Made by a program: the position numbers and the translations under genes. From JARBAU01 sp040414675 (GTDB taxonomy: Archaea; Thermoproteota; Nitrososphaeria; Nitrososphaerales; Nitrososphaeraceae), in contig JBEDUN010000093.1 of assembly GCA_040414675.1 (NCBI GenBank), positions 124,001 through 188,000 on the forward strand: a DNA stretch of 64,000 nucleotides, in the 5' to 3' direction. The first letter of the stretch is position 1. The number at the start of each line of letters is the position of its first letter. This document shows positions 8,087-16,294 of this stretch, piece by piece. The notes under the pieces are model-generated. The model saw only the letters and a program-made list of their open reading frames with translations, had not been told where the DNA came from and made no database searches.

Positions 8087-8335
8087 ATGAACAATGCTAA
8101 TGATGAGATTGCCAGTAAGACTATAGATGTACGCGGTCTCTTCTGTCCAGAACCGGTGTTTAGAACTAAATTGGAATTAGAAAAATTGCATATTGGTGAG
8201 AAAATTAAAATTGTAGCAGATGATCCGGCTTCAGAAGAAGATATTTCAAGATGGGTTAACAGAAACGGCCATGAGCTCGTCTCGGTTAAAAAAGCTGATA
8301 ACGATCTTGAGTTTGTAATAAAAAAGGCCAAGTAA
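8087..8335 (+). CDS. TusA/SirA-like sulfur carrier protein
   Basis: 82 residues, the usual size. The TusA signature is clear: DVRGLFCPEPVF with the persulfide-forming Cys20 in a CPxP motif, then a DDPASEEDISRWVNRNGHE middle region. These small cytoplasmic proteins carry sulfur as a persulfide. The gene stops three bases before the start of a cysteine synthase gene and must be co-transcribed with it, which suggests that it hands sulfur to that enzyme or works in the same pathway. That partnership is inference from position. Confidence 0.88.
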   Translation: MNNANDEIASKTIDVRGLFCPEPVFRTKLELEKLHIGEKIKIVADDPASEEDISRWVNRNGHELVSVKKADNDLEFVIKKAK

Positions 8336-8338
8336 GCA

Positions 8339-9349
8339 ATGACTACTCTGACAAGTTCAAATCTGATTGAACGAATCGGCAATACTCCGACTATTGAACT
8401 AGAATCATTTTCGACCAGAAATGTTAGAATTTATGCGAAGCTGGAATGGTACAATCCGTATGGTTCAGTAAAGGATCGGGCAGCGTATTGGATGATTAAA
8501 AACGCAGAAAAGAAAGGGCTATTAAAAAAAGATAAGAGCATAATAATTGAACCTTCATCAGGAAATACAGGTATAGCATTGACCGGAATAGCCAGTACGT
8601 TGGGATATCGAGTTGAGATAGTAATACCTGAGAAAGTAAGTGAAGAAACCAAGAACATTTTGAGAAAATTAGGTGCAACAATACACGAGACTTCAGATGA
8701 CCTATGTCCTAGAGTTGGAGCAGGTACAGATCAAAGCATCGCTTTAGCAACGGCGATATCTAAACCTAGGCCGGATCTATACTATATGCCTAATCAATAT
8801 GAGAATGATGCAAACTTTATGGCGCATTATGAAAGCACAGGACCGGAAATTTGGAAGCAAATGGCAGGCAATTTAACTCATTTCTTTACAGGGTGTGGAA
8901 CTGGAGGAACTATAACTGGGACTTCAACTTATCTTAAAGAACAAAATAATAATATCAAAGTGATTGCAGTGCAGGCCCAAAAGAATCATTTACTTCAAGG
9001 TCTTAGAAATTTTGAAGAATCTGCCATGCCGGAGCTTTTTACTCGTAGGCAGCACGTCGTTGACTCATGGTTCACTGCAAGTAATGACGAATCTTTCCGT
9101 ATGGCAAAAGAATTAGCATCACGGGAGAACTTGCTTGTCGGACCTTCCTCTGGTGCAGTTATGGCGTCAATGCTAGATACAGCCAAGAGTATAGATCATG
9201 GCGTTTTAGTTGGCATATTTGCAGATGATGGAAGAAAATTCAAAAGTCTATACGCCGAACAACATGTATTTAACCAGACCGAATATGAGCGGCTTATACG
9301 CATCAACGAATATCTCCCAGAAACAGCATGCCCTTACTCATATAATTAG
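8339..9349 (+). CDS. PLP-dependent cysteine synthase family protein
   Basis: 336 residues of the fold-type II PLP family. The PLP lysine is Lys45 in NPYGSVKDRAA, the substrate loop is PSSGNTGIA (72-80) and the phosphate-binding loop is FTGCGTGGTITG. Members make cysteine from O-acetylserine, O-phosphoserine or, in some archaea, cystathionine-type substrates. The C-terminus has a CPYSYN tail. The pairing with a TusA-like protein and the nearby SerB-like gene make an O-phosphoserine or sulfur-carrier-dependent route worth considering, but the acceptor cannot be read from the sequence. Confidence 0.88.
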   Translation: MTTLTSSNLIERIGNTPTIELESFSTRNVRIYAKLEWYNPYGSVKDRAAYWMIKNAEKKGLLKKDKSIIIEPSSGNTGIALTGIASTLGYRVEIVIPEKVSEETKNILRKLGATIHETSDDLCPRVGAGTDQSIALATAISKPRPDLYYMPNQYENDANFMAHYESTGPEIWKQMAGNLTHFFTGCGTGGTITGTSTYLKEQNNNIKVIAVQAQKNHLLQGLRNFEESAMPELFTRRQHVVDSWFTASNDESFRMAKELASRENLLVGPSSGAVMASMLDTAKSIDHGVLVGIFADDGRKFKSLYAEQHVFNQTEYERLIRINEYLPETACPYSYN

Positions 9350-9374
9350 TAAGACATCATTTTCTTTTCTTACA

Positions 9375-10379
9375 CTATCTCTCTTTTTCTGTTAACAAAC
9401 TCATCTTCGCTAAATGTTTCTTTTCAGTTAGCCATTTTTCGATGTCAAGGGCGGCCATGCATCCAAAGCCTCCCGCAGTTATGGCTTGTCTGTATCTATA
9501 ATCATGAACATCACCTGCGGCAAATACCCCATCTACACTTGTTGATGTGTGATCCTTCAAAACTATGTAACCTTTATCATCTAATTCAAGGTGCCCTCTA
9601 AAGATTTCAGTATTTGGCTCATGTCCGATCGCTACAAACAAACCACCAGCAGGAATAGTCTGTTCCTTCCCAGTCATTATGTCTCTTGCTACCACGTTTT
9701 TGATTTTCTTATCTCCTGAAATATCTGCGATTACATGATTCCAAAGAAAATCGATTTTTGGATTCTCAAACGCCTTCTCTTGAAGTATCTTGCTCGCTCT
9801 TAGTGACTGTTTTCTATGCACGATCTTGACAGACTTGCCGAATTTTGTCAGAAAAGTTGCTTCCTCAATTGCGGTATCCCCGCCTCCAACCACAACTATA
9901 TCTTCCCCCTTGAAAAAAGGTCCGTCACAAGTTGCGCAGTAAGATACTCCTCTACCTGCAAACTCCTGTTCAGCAGTTATCCCCAATTTTCTAGGAGAAG
10001 CACCTGTACAAGCAAGGATTGTTTCGCCTCGGAACTGTTGAGAATGCGTCTCTATCTTAAATGGTCTGGTTTTAAAATCCACTCGTGTGACTTCGTCGTC
10101 AAGAAAGCTTGCTCCAAATCTTTCGGCCTGTTGTCTCATATTCATCATCAGCTCAGGTCCAAATATACCATTTGGAAATCCAGGATAATTTTCAACTTCG
10201 CTAGTAGTCATCAACTGACCACCAGGGAGTGACCCTGAAATTAGGAGTGTGCTGAGCTTTGCACGAGAAGTGTAAATCGCCGCAGTATATCCAGCGGGAC
10301 CTGATCCGATTATTATAACATCATATATCTTCACTGGGTCATTACGATTTGCTTCATGTTCTTCATTAGCTTCAGACAT
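9375..10379 (-). CDS. trxB: Thioredoxin reductase
   Basis: 334 residues. An FAD-binding GSGPAG at 25-30, the redox-active pair CATC (Cys148 and Cys151) followed by DGPFF, an NADPH-binding GGGDTAIEEA and a late FAAGDVHD motif show a low-molecular-weight, bacterial-type thioredoxin reductase that reduces thioredoxin with NADPH. The N-terminal 18 residues are charged and variable. It is convergent with the cysteine synthase gene, 25 bases away. Confidence 0.95.
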   Translation of the reverse strand: MSEANEEHEANRNDPVKIYDVIIIGSGPAGYTAAIYTSRAKLSTLLISGSLPGGQLMTTSEVENYPGFPNGIFGPELMMNMRQQAERFGASFLDDEVTRVDFKTRPFKIETHSQQFRGETILACTGASPRKLGITAEQEFAGRGVSYCATCDGPFFKGEDIVVVGGGDTAIEEATFLTKFGKSVKIVHRKQSLRASKILQEKAFENPKIDFLWNHVIADISGDKKIKNVVARDIMTGKEQTIPAGGLFVAIGHEPNTEIFRGHLELDDKGYIVLKDHTSTSVDGVFAAGDVHDYRYRQAITAGGFGCMAALDIEKWLTEKKHLAKMSLLTEKER

Positions 10380-10626
10380 AACGTTATGAGGAGTAAGGAT
10401 CTATTATCCTGTTATTAATTCGTTCGGAATTATCAAGTTAGGATATTTACACCTCATTCTTCACATGTGGATACAAGTTCTTAGAGATCAAAGTAACAAC
10501 AGAACTGAGATATTGATTCGGTTTACTCATGTTAACAATGAATTGATATCCCATTATAGGATTGTACTCTCAAGAATAGGATATCATACATAGAAATTCT
10601 TAGATTAGAGAAAATAGGGATGAGAC

Positions 10627-11451
10627 CTATAATCCTGACGGACTCACCTCTAATTCTGGCTTTGTATGAATTTCCCGAAGTTTATCGGCTGCAACTTGTG
10701 CGGCTTTTTTGCCAGACAGAAGCATGGAGCCGAAAGTTGGTCCCATACGAGCAAGTCCATGAGTTTCAGTGACAGACATACCAGACGCGATAAGGCCAGG
10801 AAATACCTCACCTGTCCTTTCTACTACCAGATCCTCTCCTCCATTAACCCACATCGGTTCCATGCCCTTCCATTTTAAGTAACCACGATCCATCAATCGT
10901 TTGACAGCAACAGAATCATGTCCTGATGCATCTATGACAATTTTGCTCTCTAATGCTATAGGATCTACACACGTGACATTTCTAGGTAATGCAGAGACAG
11001 GCATCCAGTTAATAACAACTCCTGATACGCGTCCATTCTTTAACACCAGGTCGTCAAATTTTGATAATTGCAGAAACCTAACGCCAGCATCGCATGCTGC
11101 TGCAATAAGCTTAGAACAGGCATGTGGTCCCCAAGTCGCGTATAATCCTTCTGTGATTTTTCGGTATGGAACTCCTAGTTCATCCCATATCTTTTGTGCA
11201 GGAGCACGAACTGTTACTGGATTCATCATATATCCTCCTACCCAATAACCGCCACCCAAGTAATTATTTTGTTCTACAATAAGAGTTTTTATACCTAATT
11301 TGGCTAGATCTCGGCCGGCCATTAAACCAGACGGCCCGGCACCAATTATGATTACATCTGAATCAACATAATCAGCCATCGTTTCACCAAACATTGCCAC
11401 AATAGTCCTAGTAATCTCCTTTTCCCCTACTTCACTAAATATTTTTGTCAT
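10627..11451 (-). CDS. thi4: Thiamine thiazole synthase / Thi4 family
   Basis: I use the ATG at 11451 (274 residues); a TTG four codons upstream is possible. The N-terminus has the Rossmann dinucleotide motif IIIGAGPSGLMAG, then YLGGGYWVGG and HGLARMGPTFGSM, all typical of the Thi4 family that builds the thiazole part of thiamine from NAD and glycine. A cysteine (Cys161 with this start) in NVTCVDP is at the place of the sulfur-donating cysteine of suicide-type Thi4, where sulfide-using archaeal enzymes have a histidine. Some archaeal relatives have been called ribose-1,5-bisphosphate isomerase. No TPP riboswitch is visible upstream. Confidence 0.9.
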   Translation of the reverse strand: MTKIFSEVGEKEITRTIVAMFGETMADYVDSDVIIIGAGPSGLMAGRDLAKLGIKTLIVEQNNYLGGGYWVGGYMMNPVTVRAPAQKIWDELGVPYRKITEGLYATWGPHACSKLIAAACDAGVRFLQLSKFDDLVLKNGRVSGVVINWMPVSALPRNVTCVDPIALESKIVIDASGHDSVAVKRLMDRGYLKWKGMEPMWVNGGEDLVVERTGEVFPGLIASGMSVTETHGLARMGPTFGSMLLSGKKAAQVAADKLREIHTKPELEVSPSGL

Positions 11452-11470
11452 GTGAAGAATCAAATAGAAA

Positions 11471-11480
11471 TATTATAAAT
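11471..11480 (-). promoter_or_regulatory. TATA-like box for thi4
   Basis: ATTTATAATA on the minus strand, about 20-30 bases before the ATG, which predicts a nearly leaderless transcript. Confidence 0.45.
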
Positions 11481-11581
11481 ACATTATTAAATTTACCCTT
11501 GAATCTAACAAAAACGATATTATAAACTCTTGTTGTTAAGCAACAGCGATTGACAAAATTGGTTTTCTTTGTATCGTCACA

Positions 11582-12706
11582 CTACAGATCATCTGCATTT
11601 TTGGAAACAGTCCCATTTCTTACTTTAATATCCATCCGATTAATTAAATCCAATAGATTTGTTTTATGAGAATTCAAGTAGTCCTGTCCCTTGTCTCGTA
11701 GACGTATCATGAAAAGCCTAAGATCTCTATGTTCGTCAAAGAACTGTTCGACAATAATATTTCCATGTATTGCCGGATTTATCAACTGCTCAAAGCTTTC
11801 CATAGTTAGCTTCAAGTCTCCTTTTTCAATCGCATCTCTAGCTTTAGATAGTATCATACTGATATCGTGAAGTTGTTCGATGGGGGCTAACATCTGTTGA
11901 TTTTTTCTTAAGAAGCCCACTTTCTTTGTGTAGCCTACCTTTTCAGCGATCTCTTTTGTCAACTCGTAATATTCTTCTTTGCCTCTAAATGGATACGTCC
12001 TCTCTTTCCTTATCACCAGACCCTTTGTAAGCAATCTATTCATAGCATCTTGAATCTCTTCCCGATCCATGCTTGTTGTCCATACGATTTTACCTACGTG
12101 ATCATGACCTTGTCGAACGGATTCTAATACCACAACCTCAATTATACGTCTAAAACCATCTTCATTCCTCGCATTTTGTAGATCTCTATCACTAACAGCT
12201 TTCTTGGCATAAGTGATATCAATTTCAATAGAACGCTTCAGCGCCTCCAATCCATCGTCAATTCTTCCACTTAATATCAAGAAACAAGCCTCATTGTACC
12301 AAGACATGGCATCAGTAGGATCAAAATCGATTGCCTTTTCACATGATTCTATCGCCTTTTCGTAATTTTTCATCTTATAGTATGTAAGCCCTTTAAGATT
12401 CCATGCTTCCGGATTTGTGAGATCCACTTCTAGGGCCCTGTCATAAGCCTGAATCGAAGATGAGTACTGTCCCAAGTGAAAATGGGCATAACCCTTCTTT
12501 ATCCAAGCATCTACAAATTGAGGGTCTACTCGCAAAGCCAATTCAAAGCTACGAATAGCATCTTCTAACTTGTCGTTAGCCATCTGACTCACGCCTTTTT
12601 TGTAAAGTTCATTTTTTTGAAACACAGAGCTATCATAAGCTGCACTAAGATCGTCATCAGAGGGCTGCAAAGCATTTTTAGGCTTCCTGCGAAGGAACGG
12701 GCCCAT
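11582..12706 (-). CDS. TPR-repeat protein with C-terminal winged helix
   Basis: 374 residues from the ATG (a TTG sits one codon upstream). About residues 35-175 hold three to four TPR units with typical W-N-LG-Y-A-F-A-P spacing (VDAWIKKGYAHFHLGQY, PEAWNLKGLTYYKMKNY, AMSWYNEACFLILSG). From about 200 to 260 a region with alternating helices and a basic wing (GLVIRKERTYPF) looks like a winged-helix domain. This suggests a scaffold that also binds DNA or protein. The 5' end shares a short sequence with the leader of the methyltransferase gene at 51.6 kb. Confidence 0.8.
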   Translation of the reverse strand: MGPFLRRKPKNALQPSDDDLSAAYDSSVFQKNELYKKGVSQMANDKLEDAIRSFELALRVDPQFVDAWIKKGYAHFHLGQYSSSIQAYDRALEVDLTNPEAWNLKGLTYYKMKNYEKAIESCEKAIDFDPTDAMSWYNEACFLILSGRIDDGLEALKRSIEIDITYAKKAVSDRDLQNARNEDGFRRIIEVVVLESVRQGHDHVGKIVWTTSMDREEIQDAMNRLLTKGLVIRKERTYPFRGKEEYYELTKEIAEKVGYTKKVGFLRKNQQMLAPIEQLHDISMILSKARDAIEKGDLKLTMESFEQLINPAIHGNIIVEQFFDEHRDLRLFMIRLRDKGQDYLNSHKTNLLDLINRMDIKVRNGTVSKNADDL

Positions 12707-12849
12707 CAATATGGCTAATTCACATCGCAGATAAATACATTTGGACTATTTAACTAAACAGAATAATTTCAACTTACTGATAGGCAGTCTCGACTTTCGA
12801 CCATGACCTTCGTTGGAGACTGCTTGATTAACCGATGTATTCTAGGATG
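12707..12849. other. Spacer before the small membrane ORF
   Basis: Part of a 416-base interval between the TPR gene and sucC. Apart from the possible small ORF at 12850-13032 and a TATA-like box, nothing was recognised. Confidence 0.4.
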
Positions 12850-13032
12850 CTAGGTAAAAAATTGGACATTAGATCTTATTGCAATCAAGTTTACCAATTC
12901 AGGAATACTTGAAAATGCAGCTAGGAATTTTGGGTGAGGAATAGATGTTAAATAAATTAATACAGCCGGTACAGAAGAGCACACCAGAATTGTCAGAATG
13001 ATTAACCAGACTGCAGTCATTTTTTCAACCAT
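12850..13032 (-). CDS. Possible 60-residue single-pass membrane protein
   Basis: An ATG-started frame with a strong hydrophobic segment at residues 6-28 (AVWLIILTILVCSSVPAVLI), then a polar tail. It lies divergently from sucC. It has no recognised family; composition and placement are the only support, and it could be chance. Confidence 0.35.
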   Translation of the reverse strand: MVEKMTAVWLIILTILVCSSVPAVLIYLTSIPHPKFLAAFSSIPELVNLIAIRSNVQFFT

Positions 13033-13050
13033 GTGCCTGAATTTCTTGAT

Positions 13051-13060
13051 TACATATATA
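13051..13060. promoter_or_regulatory. TATA-like box ahead of sucC
   Basis: TACATATATA, nearly symmetric, about 65 bases before the sucC ATG at 13123 and about 20 bases before the divergent small ORF. Either direction is possible. Confidence 0.35.
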
Positions 13061-13122
13061 AGTTTTCTACGATCCGTGTTGCAAATAGGAATATAAATGA
13101 CTGCAATAAAACCCTGCCCTAC

Positions 13123-14250
13123 ATGCGACTACTTGAATATCAGGGCAAGGAGCTGTTTAGACAATCTGGGATCAAAGTACCGCGATCAACTTTGGCGTCC
13201 TCGATTGAGGAAGCGATTAAATCCGGATCGGAAATCGGCTATCCACTCATTATGAAACCACAATTGAGAGTAGGTGGAAGGGGAAAAGAAGGGGCTATTT
13301 TGAAGTGTATGACAGAGGCAGATGTTGCCAACAAATTCGATGACCTTTTGCATACTAAAATAAAAGGCGAATTACCTAGAGGCATACTTTTGGAACAGGC
13401 CATTGATATTAAAGAGGAATTGTATGTTTCGTATTTTCTTAATAGGAGCAAAAGGTGTTATTCTATTATTGCATCTCCTGAAGGCGGCGTTGAGATCGAG
13501 AGTACGAAGAATAAGATAGTAGTGGACGTTCCCCTGAAGGGTATTTCAAGAGAAACTGCATATAGGATTGCCAATGAATTGTCTTATAGGGAAGTCGTGA
13601 AGGAACCAATTGCAAATATAATATTGAATTTGTCGAAATTAGTCGTAGAGAAGGAAGCGGAGTTAGCCGAGATAAATCCTCTGGTTATCTCTACTGACGA
13701 ATCGGTAATTGCCCTTGATTCTAAAATAATAATTGATGATAATTCATTATTTAGGCATCCTGAATTGATCAAGTACGAATATCTTTCGGAGCAGGAGTTC
13801 CAAGCTCGTAAAAACGGCTTTTCGTTCGTAGAGTTGAATGGCAATATAGCAATTGTAGGAAACGGAGCTGGATTGGTTATGTCCACGTTGGATATGGTAT
13901 CGGATGAGGGCGGAAACGCTGGTGCTTTCTTAGACTTCGGTGGCAGTGCTACTAGAGATTCGATATTTCAAGCCCTAAAACTTATCGCGGGACTATCGCA
14001 GATAGAAGTGATCTTGATAAATCTTTTCGGAGGCATTGTGAAAACTAGTCTAGTCGCACAGGCCATATTTGACGGATATAAAGAAGGGGTGATTTCAGTT
14101 CCTCTATTTGCTAGGATATCTGGATCAGAATCTGATAAAGCCAAGGAAATTCTCAGGGAGGGTAGGGCCAGAATGTTTGATTCCGTAGAAGATTCAATAG
14201 CAGCTGCAATCGAAGCTATCAGTCCTAAGGAGAAAAAAGTCCATGGATAA
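13123..14250 (+). CDS. sucC: Succinate-CoA ligase (ADP-forming) beta subunit
   Basis: 375 residues from the ATG at 13123; the open frame extends 30 codons upstream but the family begins at MRLLEYQGKELF. An ATP-grasp domain covers about residues 5-225 (YPLIMKPQLRVGGRGKEG, ELAEINPLV) and the CoA-ligase domain follows (GNGAGLVMSTLDM, NLFGGI). With SucD it interconverts succinyl-CoA and succinate with ATP formation in the cytoplasm. The last eight bases overlap the start of sucD, so translation is coupled. Confidence 0.95.
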   Translation: MRLLEYQGKELFRQSGIKVPRSTLASSIEEAIKSGSEIGYPLIMKPQLRVGGRGKEGAILKCMTEADVANKFDDLLHTKIKGELPRGILLEQAIDIKEELYVSYFLNRSKRCYSIIASPEGGVEIESTKNKIVVDVPLKGISRETAYRIANELSYREVVKEPIANIILNLSKLVVEKEAELAEINPLVISTDESVIALDSKIIIDDNSLFRHPELIKYEYLSEQEFQARKNGFSFVELNGNIAIVGNGAGLVMSTLDMVSDEGGNAGAFLDFGGSATRDSIFQALKLIAGLSQIEVILINLFGGIVKTSLVAQAIFDGYKEGVISVPLFARISGSESDKAKEILREGRARMFDSVEDSIAAAIEAISPKEKKVHG

Positions 14251-15157
14251 TTTCGACTTGATGAAAATACTCGTAGGAACATCTAGCGAAAGTGACTATG
14301 AGAATAAGCAGGTAATAATTCAAGGTATAACAGGAAGCTTTGGTTCCACGCATACAAGATTAATGAAAGGATACGGAACCAACATTTCAGCAGGAGTAAC
14401 ACCGGGTAAAGGTGGAATGTCTTTTGATGGGATACCGGTATTTGACAATATGAAAGATGCAGTTGAAACTACAGGTTCTAAAATAACTGGTATCTTTGTT
14501 CCTGCACCATCATTTCTATCTGCCGGTAAGGAAGCGTTAGCTTGTGGAATCAAGCTTATCGTAGCCATACCTGAACATGTTCCTGTTCGTGACACAATAG
14601 AGCTTTTTGAGTTAGCCAAGGAGAATAATGCAAAAATAATTGGCCCAAATACCCCAGGAGTGATAATTCCAGGTACAATGAAAATTGGCATTATGCCTGG
14701 TCAGCCGTTCACCAAAGGTACGACTGTCGTGTTATCTAGAAGTGGAACGCTGATGTACGAGGTATCTTACAATTTATCTAAAGCTGGCTATGGGCAAAGA
14801 TTGTGCTTCGGTATAGGGGGTGATCCCATTAACGGGACTAATCTTATCGAAGCATTAGACATGATCAGACATTACGACGATGTTGATTCAATAGTCGTCG
14901 TCGGAGAAATAGGGGGAGATGCAGAGGAGCAATTCGCCGAATATGTAATAAAAGTTGGATATAACAAACCCGTGATAGCGTACATTGCAGGGAGATCAGC
15001 CCCAAAAGAAAAGAAAATGGGTCACGCTGGAGCTATAGTTTACGGCAATTATGGCTCTGCTGAATCAAAATTTTCGAGTTTACAAAAGGCTCATATTCCT
15101 GTCGCAAAAAGTCCAGCAGAGGTTCCGACCCTACTTCGCCGAGAGATAAGACGATAG
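14243..15157 (+). CDS. sucD: Succinate-CoA ligase alpha subunit
   Basis: 304 residues; an ATG six codons downstream is an alternative start. It has the CoA-binding Rossmann part (IIQGITGSFGSTHT, GKGGMSFDGIPVFDN), a NTPGVIIPG stretch and the phosphorylated-histidine motif GHAGAIV near residue 260. It forms the alpha-beta complex with SucC, whose gene it overlaps. The pair links the dicarboxylic acid part of central carbon metabolism. Confidence 0.95.
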   Translation: MDNFDLMKILVGTSSESDYENKQVIIQGITGSFGSTHTRLMKGYGTNISAGVTPGKGGMSFDGIPVFDNMKDAVETTGSKITGIFVPAPSFLSAGKEALACGIKLIVAIPEHVPVRDTIELFELAKENNAKIIGPNTPGVIIPGTMKIGIMPGQPFTKGTTVVLSRSGTLMYEVSYNLSKAGYGQRLCFGIGGDPINGTNLIEALDMIRHYDDVDSIVVVGEIGGDAEEQFAEYVIKVGYNKPVIAYIAGRSAPKEKKMGHAGAIVYGNYGSAESKFSSLQKAHIPVAKSPAEVPTLLRREIRR

Positions 15158-15267
15158 ATTGGTGACTCAACTCTATTGACCTCCTTGCGAATTAAAAGTG
15201 CGATGTGGAAGACAAGCGCTTCATAATGTTTCAATGTGCCCTTACTTGTAATCCGGACCAGAGTTAA

Positions 15268-15441
15268 ATGCCATTTGAAATTAGATTTTGCGACAAATGT
15301 TTGGCGAGAACATCTCATCAAATTTTAGAAGATCCCAATATTTTATATACATACAAGCGGAGACGATTATACCGTTGTACTAATTGTGGTAATCAAACTT
15401 TAAAAAGATCATTAAGGCCATCTGCTGAATCAGTATATTGA
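15268..15441 (+). CDS. Small zinc-ribbon protein, 57 residues
   Basis: ATG-started frame beginning MPFEIRFCDKCLART. Two CxxC knuckles (CDKC and CTNC) are separated by a basic linker (YKRRRLYRC), the layout of a treble-clef or zinc-ribbon fold. It lies between sucD and the DUF309 gene on the same strand. The function is unknown; nucleic-acid or protein binding is usual for such folds. Confidence 0.65.
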   Translation: MPFEIRFCDKCLARTSHQILEDPNILYTYKRRRLYRCTNCGNQTLKRSLRPSAESVY

Positions 15442-15554
15442 TTAGATTTGTAATTAAATTTAGAGTTGACTGATATTTGAAAATGCTTTTCCACCTAGAC
15501 TTGATGGCATCTTTAGAATAAGACATTATATTTACTTATGACACAGTATATCGC

Positions 15555-16118
15555 ATGAGAAGGTTTATGATTTATCTACTCAATGATAAATTCAATAGGA
15601 AAGATGCAAGAGCCGTGTTGACAGAAATTCGCGGTCTATATGCCGATTCGAATATAATCATCCGTGATATCAGAATTGCTACTAATTTTCTAGAGATAGA
15701 TATGAGTATACCAAATGATTTTCAGTTAGAGACAGAACTATCATTACTTAGAAGAATAGCACCTCTAATAGAATCTTATAAGATAGAAGAGAAATATATT
15801 GGAAAAATAGCCTCAATTAAATATGCAAGGGATCTGTTTAACTCCGAAAAATATTGGAGAACACATGAGGTACTCGAAGGTGTATGGAAGAGATCGGAAA
15901 ACAATGAAAAAAAAATACTTAACTCAATAATTCTGATATCAGCTGCTCTTGTGCATTATCAAAAAAATGAAAGCGAAATTTGTATTTCAATTTTAAGAAG
16001 AGCATTGGATAAACTAAATGGACTTGACGGTGAATATTTCGGAATTGATTTGAACAAAGTTAAGATAGATTTAACTAAAATTATCGATACGAGGGTTGTG
16101 GAAAAAATAGCCATTTAA
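15555..16118 (+). CDS. DUF309 domain protein
   Basis: 187 residues. The C-terminal half has the DUF309 signature: ARDLFNSEKYWRTHEVLEGVWK, then an ISAALVHYQKN helix. The fold is all-helical and its biochemical role is not established. The N-terminal 90 residues are a separate alpha/beta-looking part. It precedes the GHKL ATPase gene by about 175 bases and may be in its unit. Confidence 0.75.
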   Translation: MRRFMIYLLNDKFNRKDARAVLTEIRGLYADSNIIIRDIRIATNFLEIDMSIPNDFQLETELSLLRRIAPLIESYKIEEKYIGKIASIKYARDLFNSEKYWRTHEVLEGVWKRSENNEKKILNSIILISAALVHYQKNESEICISILRRALDKLNGLDGEYFGIDLNKVKIDLTKIIDTRVVEKIAI

Positions 16119-16294
16119 TTTCTGATTTGGGCATTATGATCGATGCGAAATAAAAGTCGTGGCTGCTAGCTTTTCTTGAATAATTTGAATATGTTGAACT
16201 ACTGGCGACCGGATTTTGACCTGCAATTACTTCTACAGTGATACCCCGTATGCGCAATAAATAAAGGTAAGCTGATGTCAAAAACAGGATAAGC

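Noticed and set aside
10380..11581. Possible TPP riboswitch near thi4
   Set aside because: No CTGAGA-type thi-box in the leader; the TATA-like box is too close to the ATG to leave room for a riboswitch.
13033..13122. N-terminal extension of sucC
   Set aside because: The family starts at MRLLEYQGKEL; the extra 30 codons overlap a TATA-like sequence.
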